Below the pieces are notes generated by a model that was not told the origin of the DNA, did not search any database, and saw nothing but the letters and a program-made list of their open reading frames with translations. Shown piece by piece: positions 1 to 7,273 of a DNA stretch of 18,108 nucleotides. The stretch covers positions 1-18,108 of the forward strand of contig CACZSO010000054.1 of NCBI GenBank assembly GCA_902783795.1, given 5' to 3'. This stretch comes from an uncultured Eubacteriales bacterium (GTDB lineage Bacteria > Bacillota > Clostridia > Lachnospirales > Lachnospiraceae). Positions within the stretch are counted from its first letter, which is position 1; every line of letters begins with the position of its first letter. The position numbers and the translations under genes were made by a program.

Positions 1-708
1 GGGGATGCATTCCTGCTGCGGATGCTTTCTTCCTCCCTGAGGCGGTACATTGGCCTGTGTTCCTTCGATGATCTTTAAGAGCGCCTGCTGCACACCTTCA
101 CCGGACACATCCCGGGTGATGGAAACATTCTCGCCCTTCTTGGAGATCTTATCGATCTCATCGATGTAGATGATGCCCATCTCTGCCCTGTCCAGATCAT
201 ACTCTGCCGCCTGGATCAGTTTCAGCAGAATGGTCTCCACATCTTCGCCTACATAACCGGCCTCTGTTAATGAGGTGGCGTCTGCAATGGCGAAGGGAAC
301 ATTCAGCATCTTCGCAAGGGTCTGGGCAAGATAAGTCTTACCGGAACCCGTGGGACCTATCAAGAGCACATTACTCTTCTGGATCTCCACATCGTCCAGC
401 CGGTTCGCCTTATTCAGGATCCTCTTATAATGGTTGTATACCGCAACAGAAAGAGCCTTCTTTGCTTCGTCCTGTCCGATCACATATTCGTCAAGCCGCG
501 CCTTGAGCTCCATGGGCTTTAACAAGGTGATCTCCGGAGCCTCATGCTCTTCAAAGCGTAACTCGTCCTCTATGATCTCCTGGCACAGGGCCACACATTC
601 ATCACAGATGAAGGTGCCGCGGGACCTGCCGGCGATCATCTTCCGGACCTGTCCGTTAGTTTTGCCGCAGAAGGAGCAGCGGTATTGTTCTTCCTGATTA
701 TTCGCCAA
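1..708 (-). CDS. clpX: ATP-dependent Clp protease ATP-binding subunit ClpX (C-terminal part outside window)
   Basis: ClpX is the AAA+ unfoldase that recognises tagged substrates and threads them into the ClpP chamber in the cytoplasm. The visible 236 codons hold the N-terminal zinc-binding domain (Cys11, Cys14, Cys35, Cys38, in CSFC and CDEC), the Walker A motif GPTGSGKT at residues 118-125 and the Walker B segment IIYIDEID ending near residue 186, with Asp183-Glu184. The reading frame is open to base 1 and stops inside the AAA+ domain, just after a GGRKHP segment typical of the family, so sensor 2 and the C-terminal region lie outside the window. The start is a TTG at 708-706, preceded at six bases by AAGGAGA (721-715). 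No better in-frame ATG fits the family N-terminus. It follows clpP by 29 nt and is probably co-transcribed with tig and clpP. Identity is near certain. Confidence 0.96.
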   Translation of the reverse strand, partial: MANNQEEQYRCSFCGKTNGQVRKMIAGRSRGTFICDECVALCQEIIEDELRFEEHEAPEITLLKPMELKARLDEYVIGQDEAKKALSVAVYNHYKRILNKANRLDDVEIQKSNVLLIGPTGSGKTYLAQTLAKMLNVPFAIADATSLTEAGYVGEDVETILLKLIQAAEYDLDRAEMGIIYIDEIDKISKKGENVSITRDVSGEGVQQALLKIIEGTQANVPPQGGRKHPQQECIP

Positions 709-737
709 AGCTGTTCTCCTTGAAATTAATACAGGTA

Positions 738-1319
738 TCAGTGTGCCTTGATGATCTCGTCGATCAGGCCATAGTTCATGGCTTCTTCAGGATCCATCCA
801 GTTATCACGGTCAGTATCCCGCTGAATGACTTCCAGATCCTGTCCGGTGAATTCGGAGAGCATCCGGTTCATCTTTTCTCTGATCTTTAAAATATGCTTC
901 GCTGCGATCTCGATCTCCGTAGCCTGGCCCTGGGCGCCGCCTAAGGGCTGATGGATCAGGATCTCGGAATTCGGCAGTGCATAACGCTTACCCTTCGTGC
1001 CGCCGGCTAACAGGAAAGCACCCATGGATGCCGCCATGCCCACACAGATGGTGGAAACATCGCACTTGATGTACTGCATGGTGTCATAGATAGCCATGCC
1101 TGCGGAAATGGAACCGCCGGGAGAATTAATGTACAGGGAGATGTCCTTATTAGGGTCTTCAGACTCCAGGAACAGAAGCTGTGCCACCACCAGTCCGGCA
1201 GTCACATCGTTCACTTCATCTGCCAAAAAGACGATCCTCTCTTTTAAGAGACGGGAATAAATATCAAAGGCTCTCTCGCCCCGGTTTGTCTCCTCTATTA
1301 CTGTCGGAACTAATGCCAC
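738..1319 (-). CDS. clpP: ATP-dependent Clp protease proteolytic subunit ClpP
   Basis: ClpP forms the tetradecameric serine protease chamber that degrades proteins delivered by ClpX or ClpC. The 193-aa product has the usual family length. The catalytic triad is visible as Ser98 (in GMAASMGA), His123 (in ILIHQPLGG) and Asp172 (in DTDRDNWM). The NSPGGS segment at 65-70, which forms part of the oxyanion-hole strand, is also present. The start codon is GTG (1319-1317), with a perfect AAGGAGG six bases upstream. That Shine-Dalgarno overlaps the tig stop codon, so the two genes are only 11 nt apart and translation is probably coupled. clpX follows 29 nt downstream. The tig-clpP-clpX order is standard in Clostridia. 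Nothing is missing from the active site. Confidence 0.98.
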   Translation of the reverse strand: MALVPTVIEETNRGERAFDIYSRLLKERIVFLADEVNDVTAGLVVAQLLFLESEDPNKDISLYINSPGGSISAGMAIYDTMQYIKCDVSTICVGMAASMGAFLLAGGTKGKRYALPNSEILIHQPLGGAQGQATEIEIAAKHILKIREKMNRMLSEFTGQDLEVIQRDTDRDNWMDPEEAMNYGLIDEIIKAH

Positions 1320-1325
1320 GTTAAA

Positions 1326-1332
1326 CCTCCTT
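1326..1332 (-). promoter_or_regulatory. clpP ribosome binding site overlapping tig stop
   Basis: AAGGAGG on the minus strand, six bases before the GTG start of clpP. Its first two bases are also the last two of the tig TAA stop (1333-1331). A ribosome ending tig therefore sits on the clpP initiation site, which fits translational coupling and compensates for the GTG start. Confidence 0.85.
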
Positions 1333-2614
1333 AAGCGCTGATAAGCTCCAGTGCCTTCTGTCTCTTCAGGTCATTCTTCAGAGAATCCATCTCTGTTTCT
1401 GTCATGAAGGTCCTGACCTGTTCTTCTTCCAGGCCATAGCTTTCAGCCATCTTCTTGATCTCAGCGTCAATGTCTTCTTCAGACACTTCCACCTGCTCTG
1501 CTTCTGCGATAGCTTCCAGTACCAGAGAGTTCTTGATCCGGCTCAATGCCTGATCCTTCATCTGCTCTTTCAGCTGGGCCAATGTCTGGCCGGTGATCTG
1601 CAGATATGTATCGATGGACAGGCCCTGCATCTGCATCCGCTGTGAGTATTCATTCACCATCTGCTCAGCTTCGTAATCCGTCATGGCATCCGGGATGATC
1701 ATCTCTGCATTTTCCACCGCTTTTTTCAGCACTTCTGTCTGATATTCAGCATTCACGGTGGTCTGCTTCTGCTCGGCCAGTTTCTTCTTCAGGTCTTCTT
1801 TATATTCATCCAGGGTATCAAAGTCAGAAACTTCTTCTGCGAACTCATCATTCAGTTCCGGAAGTTCTTTCACCTTGATGCCGTTGATCTTAACCTTAAA
1901 TACCGCGGGCTTTCCGGCCAGTTCCGGTGCCTGGTATTCTTCGGGGAAGGTCACATTGACTTCGCATTCTTCACCGATGGACTTACCCACCAGCTGCTCT
2001 TCAAAGGTGTCCACAAAGGTATGGGAACCTAATACCAGGTCCTGATTCTCTGCCTTGCCGCCGTCGAAAGCCACACCATCCTGGAAGCCTTCATAATCAA
2101 TGACAGCTGTATCACCCATTTCCAGGGGGCGGTCATCTACATTGATGGTACGGGAGTTCTGATTGCGGACTCTGTCAAGCTCAGCCTGCACGTCCTCGTC
2201 TGTGATCTCCACGTCCTTCTTTACGATATCTTCAAAATCCTTATACTGTCCTAAAGTCACTTCCGGCTTCAATGCCACATCGGCCGTGAAGATAAAGGGC
2301 TGGCCCTTCTCTATCTGGACCACATCGATATCAGGCTGGGACACGACGGTCAGTTCTTTTCCTTCTTCACTTTCCAGTGCTTCCTGATAAGCCTTCGGGA
2401 TCAGGTCATTCACGGCGTCTTCATAGAAAACGCCCACACCGTACATTTTCTCGATCATGACCCGGGGCGCTTTTCCTTTACGGAAGCCGGGGATGCTGAT
2501 ACGGTTTCTGTTCTTCAGATACGACTGCTGGACAGCCGCTTCAAATTCTTCTGCAGTACACTCGATGGTCAGTTTCGCCATATTACCTTCGAGTTTCTCA
2601 ATTTTCAGACTCAT
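1331..2614 (-). CDS. tig: Trigger factor, ribosome-associated chaperone and peptidyl-prolyl isomerase
   Basis: Trigger factor binds the ribosome near the polypeptide exit tunnel and shelters nascent chains. The 427-aa protein has the normal length and three-part layout. The N-terminal ribosome-binding domain (about 1-115) carries the signature GFRKGKAP at 43-50. The FKBP-type isomerase domain (about 160-248) shows DYEGFQDGVAFDGG and a VGKSIGEECEVNVTFPEEY stretch. The acidic, helical C-terminal chaperone arms run from about 255 to the end. The ATG start is preceded by AAGGAGA with normal spacing. The promoter lies about 40-65 nt upstream, giving a short leader of roughly 32 nt. It is the first gene of a tig-clpP-clpX unit that couples co-translational folding to protein turnover. 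Confidence is very high. Confidence 0.97.
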   Translation of the reverse strand: MSLKIEKLEGNMAKLTIECTAEEFEAAVQQSYLKNRNRISIPGFRKGKAPRVMIEKMYGVGVFYEDAVNDLIPKAYQEALESEEGKELTVVSQPDIDVVQIEKGQPFIFTADVALKPEVTLGQYKDFEDIVKKDVEITDEDVQAELDRVRNQNSRTINVDDRPLEMGDTAVIDYEGFQDGVAFDGGKAENQDLVLGSHTFVDTFEEQLVGKSIGEECEVNVTFPEEYQAPELAGKPAVFKVKINGIKVKELPELNDEFAEEVSDFDTLDEYKEDLKKKLAEQKQTTVNAEYQTEVLKKAVENAEMIIPDAMTDYEAEQMVNEYSQRMQMQGLSIDTYLQITGQTLAQLKEQMKDQALSRIKNSLVLEAIAEAEQVEVSEEDIDAEIKKMAESYGLEEEQVRTFMTETEMDSLKNDLKRQKALELISA

Positions 2615-2652
2615 GTTAACTCTCCTTCATGGTCAAATCTCATAGCCGTAAG

Positions 2653-2681
2653 ATTATATCATAAACCCTTATAAAAAGCAA
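2653..2681 (-). promoter_or_regulatory. Sigma-A promoter of tig-clpP-clpX (extended -10)
   Basis: On the minus strand TTGCTT (2681-2676) is followed after 17 bp by a perfect TATAAT (2658-2653). TG one base before the -10 (2661-2660) makes it an extended -10 promoter. Predicted transcription start is about 2646, giving a leader of about 32 nt before the tig ATG. No CtsR- or CIRCE-like operator was recognised around it. Confidence 0.8.
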
Positions 2682-2691
2682 GGAAAAAGAT

Positions 2692-2849
2692 GGACACCTC
2701 ATCAGTCACGCTGCGCGTGACAGCTTCCCCTCAAGGGGAAGCCTTGTTCCTGCCTTCCCCTTGAGGGGAAGGTGCCCCGGAGGGGCGGATGAGGTGTCTT
2801 TGCCTTCCCCTTGAGGGGAAGGTGCCCCGAAGGGGCGGATGAGGTGTCC
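2692..2849. repeat. Palindromic MITE/REP-like repeat element with terminal inverted repeats
   Basis: The ends are perfect 12-bp inverted repeats: GGACACCTCATC at 2692-2703 and GATGAGGTGTCC at 2838-2849. Inside are GTCACGC/GCGTGAC (2705-2721, 3-nt loop), GCTTCCCC/GGGGAAGC (2723-2742, TCAA loop), and then two tandem 50-bp units at 2751-2800 and 2801-2850. The units differ at only three positions. Each holds CCTTCCCC/GGGGAAGG (TTGA loop) and a short GCCCC/GGGGC hairpin. A truncated third unit starts at 2851 and breaks off at about 2863. No transposase is encoded. It resembles the short palindromic repeats scattered through genomes of gut Clostridia (inference from memory, not searched). An open frame crossing it is an artefact. 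Confidence 0.75.
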
Positions 2850-2863
2850 CCGCCTTCCCCTGA
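2751..2863. repeat. Two and a quarter tandem 50-bp repeat units
   Basis: Units at 2751-2800 and 2801-2850 have an exact 50-bp period and match at 47 of 50 positions. The differences are G/A at 2780/2830 and TT/CC at the unit ends. Bases 2851-2863 repeat the beginning of the unit before the similarity ends. This suggests local tandem amplification of the right half of the palindromic element. Confidence 0.8.
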
Positions 2864-2870
2864 CCTCAAA

Positions 2871-2903
2871 AAGCGCCCGGGCTGCCCCGGGCGCTTCTTT
2901 TTT
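2871..2903 (-). terminator. Rho-independent terminator of the esterase gene
   Basis: A perfect 11-bp GC-rich stem, AAGCGCCCGGG (2871-2881) with CCCGGGCGCTT (2886-2896), closes a 4-nt loop. On the minus strand the stem ends in a run of five T. It lies 27 nt beyond the esterase stop. On the other strand it is followed by CTTTTTT, so it could stop transcription both ways and insulate tig from the esterase unit. Confidence 0.85.
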
Positions 2904-2923
2904 AGATCTTAACCTCTGAAGGA

Positions 2924-3802
2924 TCAGAACGGGTTTCCTGCGTTTTTGTCTGTACCGATGCCGAAATAGTCCAGTGCCAGCTGGATATCGCGGTCCCATA
3001 CCCGCCACTCATGACGGCCGGGGCCTTCGGTATACATGGCATTCACGCCCAGAGACTGTGCATACTCTTTAAATTTCTGATAGTTGCCGCTTAAGTAGGA
3101 AGGATCCTCTGTGCCCATGGAGAAGAAATATTTGGGAACGATGGTGCCGTCTTCCTGACGTTCCTTGATGTGGCGCCAGGTATTGTCACGGCCGTTCAGG
3201 TAGGCTTCCACAGAGCCGGAACGATGCATATCATTCCAGGTCCTGCCTTCCATCCTGAGCTGGTTGTTCGCTGCCAGTTCTTCCTTCGTCATATCAAACA
3301 GTTTCTCCAGATGTTCTCTGTCTCCATCCAAATCTGTCGGAACTGAGGACAATGCAGCAGCGCCGCCGAAGAGGTCCGGGCGCTCCAGGGAGATCTTCAT
3401 GGTGCCGCGGCCGCCCATGGACAGGCCGGCGATGAAGTTATCTTCCCGCTTGTCAGATGCCGGGAACCAGCCCTGGATCATGGGCATCAGTTCTTCGGTG
3501 ATGAGCTTGAAGTTATCATGACCCATGCAGAAATCCGGCCAGTTGTCATAGACCGTATTCAGGGCTGACATCATGACCACGATGCAGTCACGCTCGCAGG
3601 CATACAGTTCAATGTTTGATTTACGGATCCAGTCGGTGTGATCGCCGAAGGTGCCGTGTAAAAGCCACAGGACCGGGTATTTCTTTCCGCTCTTATAGAA
3701 CTGCTCCGGTGTGGTGCCCCAGGGCATATCCGGAAGGATCACGGTGATCTCCGTATTGCCATTGGTAAACGCGCTTTGGAAATCCATGTTTACAAGTGCC
3801 AT
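2924..3802 (-). CDS. Alpha/beta-hydrolase esterase, PF00756 (esterase D / tributyrin esterase-like) family
   Basis: A cytoplasmic serine esterase of 292 aa with no signal peptide. It belongs to the family containing esterase D, S-formylglutathione hydrolase and the EstA short-chain esterases. Visible features are the oxyanion-hole HG at 49-50 in LWLLHG, the nucleophile Ser128 in GLSMGG, a probable acid Asp233 in GTEDP and a probable catalytic His264 in GRHEWRVWD. The substrate cannot be read from the sequence; short-chain acyl or acetylated sugar esters are typical of relatives. An ATG further upstream at 3859 is open in frame but sits at the predicted transcription start and has no ribosome site. 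The ATG at 3802 has GGAGGA seven bases before it and gives a normal family N-terminus. It is a single-gene unit with its own promoter and terminator, inserted between ispG and tig. Confidence 0.9.
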   Translation of the reverse strand: MALVNMDFQSAFTNGNTEITVILPDMPWGTTPEQFYKSGKKYPVLWLLHGTFGDHTDWIRKSNIELYACERDCIVVMMSALNTVYDNWPDFCMGHDNFKLITEELMPMIQGWFPASDKREDNFIAGLSMGGRGTMKISLERPDLFGGAAALSSVPTDLDGDREHLEKLFDMTKEELAANNQLRMEGRTWNDMHRSGSVEAYLNGRDNTWRHIKERQEDGTIVPKYFFSMGTEDPSYLSGNYQKFKEYAQSLGVNAMYTEGPGRHEWRVWDRDIQLALDYFGIGTDKNAGNPF

Positions 3803-3808
3803 ATCATA

Positions 3809-3814
3809 TCCTCC
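3809..3814 (-). promoter_or_regulatory. Ribosome binding site that fixes the esterase start
   Basis: GGAGGA on the minus strand is followed after 6-7 bases by the ATG at 3802-3800. The longer open frame from 3859 has no such site, so translation most likely begins at 3802. Confidence 0.8.
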
Positions 3815-3865
3815 ATTTTCTTTTTCAGCGCGGACCCTGTGCCCGCTGCCTTTTTCCATATCTTT

Positions 3866-3894
3866 AGTTTACGTGACGACCGGTTTTATGTCAA
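3866..3894 (-). promoter_or_regulatory. Sigma-A promoter of the esterase gene
   Basis: A consensus TTGACA (3894-3889) and TAAACT (3871-3866) are separated by 17 bp on the minus strand. The predicted start at about 3859 gives a leader of about 57 nt. A 6-bp inverted repeat, GGTTTT/AAAACC (3882-3887 and 3900-3905), flanks the -35 box and could be an operator, but no regulator is recognised. Confidence 0.8.
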
Positions 3895-3922
3895 TGTTGA
3901 AAACCCGTATCATCCTTGCTTT

Positions 3923-4984
3923 TTACGCTGTCTGCCAGGTCTTGAGTTCTTCTTCCAGGGCGCCTAACAGCTCTTCTTCTTTCAGTTTCCGGATGACCTC
4001 CCCCTTTTTAATCAGGATACCCGTGCCTTTGCCGCCGGCGATGCCGATATCCGCTTCCCTGGCTTCTCCCGGCCCATTGACCACGCAGCCCATGACTGCC
4101 ACCTTGATATTCAGGTGATCATACTTCTGGACCATGGTCTCCACCCGGTTCGCCAGGCCGATCAGGTCGATCTCCGTCCGTCCGCAGGTGGGGCAGGAAA
4201 CCACTTCGATACCACCCTTCCGTAAGCCCAGGGTCCTTAAAATGATCTTGGCGGAACGGATCTCTTCCACCGGGTCCCCGGTCAGCGATACCCGGATGGT
4301 ATCCCCTATGCCCTGGCTCAAAATGAGCCCCAGTCCGATGGATGACTTGATATTCCCGGCGGTAAGTGTGCCGGCTTCGGTGATGCCCACATGTAAAGGA
4401 TAAGGGCAGACCGGCGCCATCAGCTCATGGGCTTTCACACACATCATCACATCAGAGGATTTAATGGAGACCACCAGGTCGTCAAAGTTCAGGTCCTCCA
4501 GGATGTGGACTTTATCCATGGCGGACTCCACCAGGGCTTCCGCCGTGACACCGCCGTATTTCTCTAAAAGTTCTTTCTCCAGAGAACCGGAATTCACCCC
4601 CACCCGGATAGGGACGCCGTAAGCCCGGCAGGCCTCCGCCACTTCCCGGATCCTTTCCTTAGAGCCAATGTTCCCGGGATTGATCCGGATCTTATCCGCC
4701 CCATTCTCCACGGACATGATGGCCATCCGGTAATCAAAATGGATGTCCGCCACCAAGGGGATGTGGATACGTTTTTTGATCTCTTTCAGAGCTTTGCAGG
4801 CCTCTTCCGTAGGCGCTGTGCACCGGATGATCTCACAGCCGGCTTCTTCCAGTTTCAGGATCTGCCGAACGGTAGCCTCCACATCTTCGGTCTTCGTATT
4901 TGTCATAGACTGGATCAGGATGGGGTTTCCATGGCCTATCACCCGGTCCCCTATATGGATCAGCTTTGTTTCATCGCGATACAT
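3923..4984 (-). CDS. ispG: 4-hydroxy-3-methylbut-2-en-1-yl diphosphate synthase (IspG/GcpE)
   Basis: IspG reductively opens methylerythritol cyclodiphosphate to HMBPP, the penultimate step of the MEP isoprenoid pathway, using a 4Fe-4S cluster. The 353-aa product is the short bacterial form. The N-terminal TIM barrel has the conserved IQSMTNT at 24-30. The C-terminal cluster domain has Cys264 and Cys267 in CPTCGRTEIDL, Cys300 in MGCVVNGPGEA and Glu307 as the likely fourth ligand. An upstream in-frame ATG at 5014 adds ten unlikely residues. The ATG at 4984 has AAAGGAG six bases upstream and is preferred. It is the last gene of the pyrH operon, 49 nt after rseP. Dxr and UppS of the same route are encoded upstream. 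No clear terminator follows, so some readthrough into the esterase is possible. Confidence 0.97.
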   Translation of the reverse strand: MYRDETKLIHIGDRVIGHGNPILIQSMTNTKTEDVEATVRQILKLEEAGCEIIRCTAPTEEACKALKEIKKRIHIPLVADIHFDYRMAIMSVENGADKIRINPGNIGSKERIREVAEACRAYGVPIRVGVNSGSLEKELLEKYGGVTAEALVESAMDKVHILEDLNFDDLVVSIKSSDVMMCVKAHELMAPVCPYPLHVGITEAGTLTAGNIKSSIGLGLILSQGIGDTIRVSLTGDPVEEIRSAKIILRTLGLRKGGIEVVSCPTCGRTEIDLIGLANRVETMVQKYDHLNIKVAVMGCVVNGPGEAREADIGIAGGKGTGILIKKGEVIRKLKEEELLGALEEELKTWQTA

Positions 4985-4990
4985 GACCAA

Positions 4991-4997
4991 CTCCTTT
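4991..4997 (-). promoter_or_regulatory. Ribosome binding site that fixes the ispG start
   Basis: AAAGGAG on the minus strand lies six bases before the ATG at 4984-4982. It falls inside the longer open frame from 5014, which argues against that upstream start. Confidence 0.8.
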
Positions 4998-5026
4998 AAA
5001 GAAAGGCTTCCCACTTCTGAGAAGCC
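4998..5026 (-). terminator. Weak hairpin between rseP and ispG (possible attenuator)
   Basis: On the minus strand GGCTTC (5026-5021) and GAAGCC (5010-5005) form a 6-bp stem with a 10-nt loop, followed by TTTCTTT directly before the ispG ribosome site. It looks like a weak terminator or processing hairpin that could lower ispG output, but the stem is short and this is tentative. Confidence 0.3.
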
Positions 5027-5033
5027 ATATCAT

Positions 5034-6140
5034 TCAGATAAATATCTTCCGGATATCGTTAAACAGGACAGCTACCATGAGAAGTGCCAGCATAATAAAG
5101 CCTGCCACTGTAACGATACCTTCAAACTTCTTCGGCACCGGTTTCCCGATGATCACCTCGATAATGAGGAATAAGAGTCTTCCTCCATCTACTGCCGGAA
5201 TGGGCAGCAGGTTCATGACACCCAGGTTCGCGGAGATCAGGATCATAAAGTTGATCAGATTCACGATCACCCAGTAAGCCGTAGTCCAAAAGCCCTCGTT
5301 CTTTGTGTCTTCCTGGACTTCATCCACGATATCATGGACGATGCCAGCCATTCCCACCGGGCCGGAAAGGTCATTTAAGGACGCTTTCCCGGAAAACAGC
5401 ATGCCCAGCGACTTGATGACAGCCGATGCATTATACTCAAATTCATAGAAGCCATAGCGCAGGGTGTTTACAAAGTTCAGGCCAGACTCCCGTCCTGCCG
5501 ACATGATGCCTATGAGATAACGTCCCTGTTCTTCAGAGTACTGGGGCGTCAGGACGGCTGTATGCTTCTCTCCGCCACGTTTATAGGTCACTTCCACGGT
5601 CTCCCCCTCATGCAGGGTGAAGTACATGGTAATGTCCGAAAACAGATGGGTCCGTGTTTTATTCAGCTTCACGATCTCATCTCCGGCCTGAAGGCCTGCC
5701 TCCGCTGCCGGATATCCCTCAGACACCGCACCGATCTTCGATGTGGTGGTACCGATCATGGCGGTCAGCAAAATGGCTAGTACTATAGCCAGCAGAAAAT
5801 TAAAGATGGGGCCGGCCGCAATGACTGCGATCCGCTGCCAGACTGACTTATTCCGGAAGGCATGCTCTTCATCAGAGACGATATCCTCTCCTTCCGTCTC
5901 CGTGTCCGGCAGGAAATTCTCCTGGCCCAGCATCATGCAGTAGCCCCCGAAGGGGATCCATTTGACGCTGTATTTGGTGCCGTTCTTCACCCATGAGACG
6001 ATGTCCGGCCCCATACCTATAGCTAGTTCCACAACGCCCACACCATTCCGTTTGGCGGCCAGATAGTGTCCGAACTCGTGAATAAAGATCACCAGCCCTA
6101 TAATGATGATAAAAGCAATAATACTGACTACAGTTGACAA
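5034..6140 (-). CDS. rseP: RIP metalloprotease RseP (site-2 protease family)
   Basis: An intramembrane zinc metalloprotease that cuts membrane-anchored regulators and leftover signal peptides. The 368-aa protein has an N-terminal transmembrane helix carrying the zinc motif HEFGH (21-25), a second membrane segment near 105-129, a PDZ domain at about 130-205 with the GDEIVKLN strand, and a C-terminal membrane part with NLLPIPAVDGGR (310-321), whose Asp318 is the third zinc ligand. The start is TTG at 6140-6138, inside the last codons of dxr, so the genes overlap by 13 bp. The nearest Shine-Dalgarno is a GAGG about ten bases upstream. No in-frame ATG exists before the essential first helix. The position between dxr and ispG is usual for Firmicutes. 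Its substrate, such as an anti-sigma factor, is not encoded in this window. Confidence 0.95.
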   Translation of the reverse strand: MSTVVSIIAFIIIIGLVIFIHEFGHYLAAKRNGVGVVELAIGMGPDIVSWVKNGTKYSVKWIPFGGYCMMLGQENFLPDTETEGEDIVSDEEHAFRNKSVWQRIAVIAAGPIFNFLLAIVLAILLTAMIGTTTSKIGAVSEGYPAAEAGLQAGDEIVKLNKTRTHLFSDITMYFTLHEGETVEVTYKRGGEKHTAVLTPQYSEEQGRYLIGIMSAGRESGLNFVNTLRYGFYEFEYNASAVIKSLGMLFSGKASLNDLSGPVGMAGIVHDIVDEVQEDTKNEGFWTTAYWVIVNLINFMILISANLGVMNLLPIPAVDGGRLLFLIIEVIIGKPVPKKFEGIVTVAGFIMLALLMVAVLFNDIRKIFI

Positions 6141-7273
6141 GATCTAAGTACCTCGTAAGTTTTTTCTTCTGTATCAAGAATACACTTAAGTGATGGCTTT
6201 TCTGTGAACGGGACGGAAGAAAGTGCTGTTTTTATACATTCGATGATCCCCAGATAGGAAAGCCTGCCCTTAAGAAACTCAGAGACCGCAAATTCATTGG
6301 CGGCATTAAAGACCGTAGGGGCTGTTCCCCCTCGCTTTCCCGCATCATAGGCTATCTTTAAGCCTTCAAAGACTTCCAGGTCCGGTTTTTCCAGGGTAAT
6401 GGCGGAAAGTTTTGAAAAATCCAGCCGGTCACCGGATAAGGGACGGCGGTCAGGGTAAAATAAGGCATAGGCGATGGGCAGCCGCATATCCGGCGTCCCC
6501 AGCTGGGCCTTGATGCCTCCATCCTCAAATTCCACCATGGAATGGATGATGCTCTGGGGCTGGACTACCACTTCGATCTTATCATAGGGCACATTGAACA
6601 GCCACCTGGCCTCCATGACCTCCAGGCCTTTATTGACCATCGTAGAAGAATCGATGGTGATCTTCGCACCCATGCTCCAGTTAGGATGTTTCAAAGCATC
6701 CTCCGGCCTGACGTTTTTCAGCATTTCCTTCGTATAGCCCCGGAAAGGCCCGCCGGAAGCTGTCAGAAGGATACGGCTGACCTTATTCTGTTCCTCCCCG
6801 TGCAGACACTGGAAAATGGCGGAATGCTCCGAATCCACAGGCAGCAGCTTCACCCCTGTCTTTTTTACCAGGGGCATGATGAGATGCCCGGCGCAGACTA
6901 AGGTCTCTTTATTCGCCAGGGCGATGTCTTTTCCGGCTTTGATGGCTTCAATGGTGGGCCGGATGCCGATCATTCCTACCACGGCCCCCACCACGATATC
7001 GGCCTCTTTGATGACGGCCGCTTCTATCAGGCCCTCCATACCGGCGGCTACGCGGATCTTCGTGTCTTTCAGCCGGTCTTTCAGGGTCTTTGCTGCTTCT
7101 TTTTCATAAACGCAGACCAGCTTAGGCTTAAATTCCCTGGCCTGCTGTTCCAGAAGGTCAATATTGCTTTTGGCCGCCAGGGCTTCAACCTTCAGATCTT
7201 TATTCTCTCTTACGACAGACAGTGTCTGTGTACCGATGGATCCGGTGGATCCCAGAATACTTAACCGTTTCAT
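6128..7273 (-). CDS. dxr: 1-deoxy-D-xylulose-5-phosphate reductoisomerase
   Basis: Dxr converts 1-deoxy-D-xylulose 5-phosphate to 2-C-methyl-D-erythritol 4-phosphate with NADPH, the committed MEP pathway step and target of fosmidomycin. The 381-aa protein starts with the NADPH-binding loop GSTGSIGT (8-15). The ANKETLV segment (120-126) is present, and the metal ligands Asp147 and Glu149 (in PVDSEHSA) and Glu218 (in NKGLEVMEA) are all visible. The ASGGPFRG phosphate loop lies at 172-179. The ATG shares an ATGA with the cdsA stop (4-bp overlap), and only a weak AGGT precedes it, so it probably depends on translational coupling. The 3' end overlaps rseP by 13 bp. It is a mid-operon gene. Confidence 0.98.
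   Translation of the reverse strand: MKRLSILGSTGSIGTQTLSVVRENKDLKVEALAAKSNIDLLEQQAREFKPKLVCVYEKEAAKTLKDRLKDTKIRVAAGMEGLIEAAVIKEADIVVGAVVGMIGIRPTIEAIKAGKDIALANKETLVCAGHLIMPLVKKTGVKLLPVDSEHSAIFQCLHGEEQNKVSRILLTASGGPFRGYTKEMLKNVRPEDALKHPNWSMGAKITIDSSTMVNKGLEVMEARWLFNVPYDKIEVVVQPQSIIHSMVEFEDGGIKAQLGTPDMRLPIAYALFYPDRRPLSGDRLDFSKLSAITLEKPDLEVFEGLKIAYDAGKRGGTAPTVFNAANEFAVSEFLKGRLSYLGIIECIKTALSSVPFTEKPSLKCILDTEEKTYEVLRSCQL

Noticed and set aside
2692..2850. CRISPR array
   Set aside because: The repeats are contiguous 50-bp tandem units with no unique spacers, and they form palindromes. No cas genes are present.
2706..3008. A 100-codon minus-strand open frame across the repeat element
   Set aside because: It translates palindromic repeat and terminator DNA and overlaps the esterase end. 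The composition is repetitive and it has no start signal.
3803..3859. Longer N-terminus for the esterase from the ATG at 3859
   Set aside because: That ATG coincides with the predicted transcription start, has no ribosome site and adds residues not expected in the family. The ATG at 3802 has GGAGGA.
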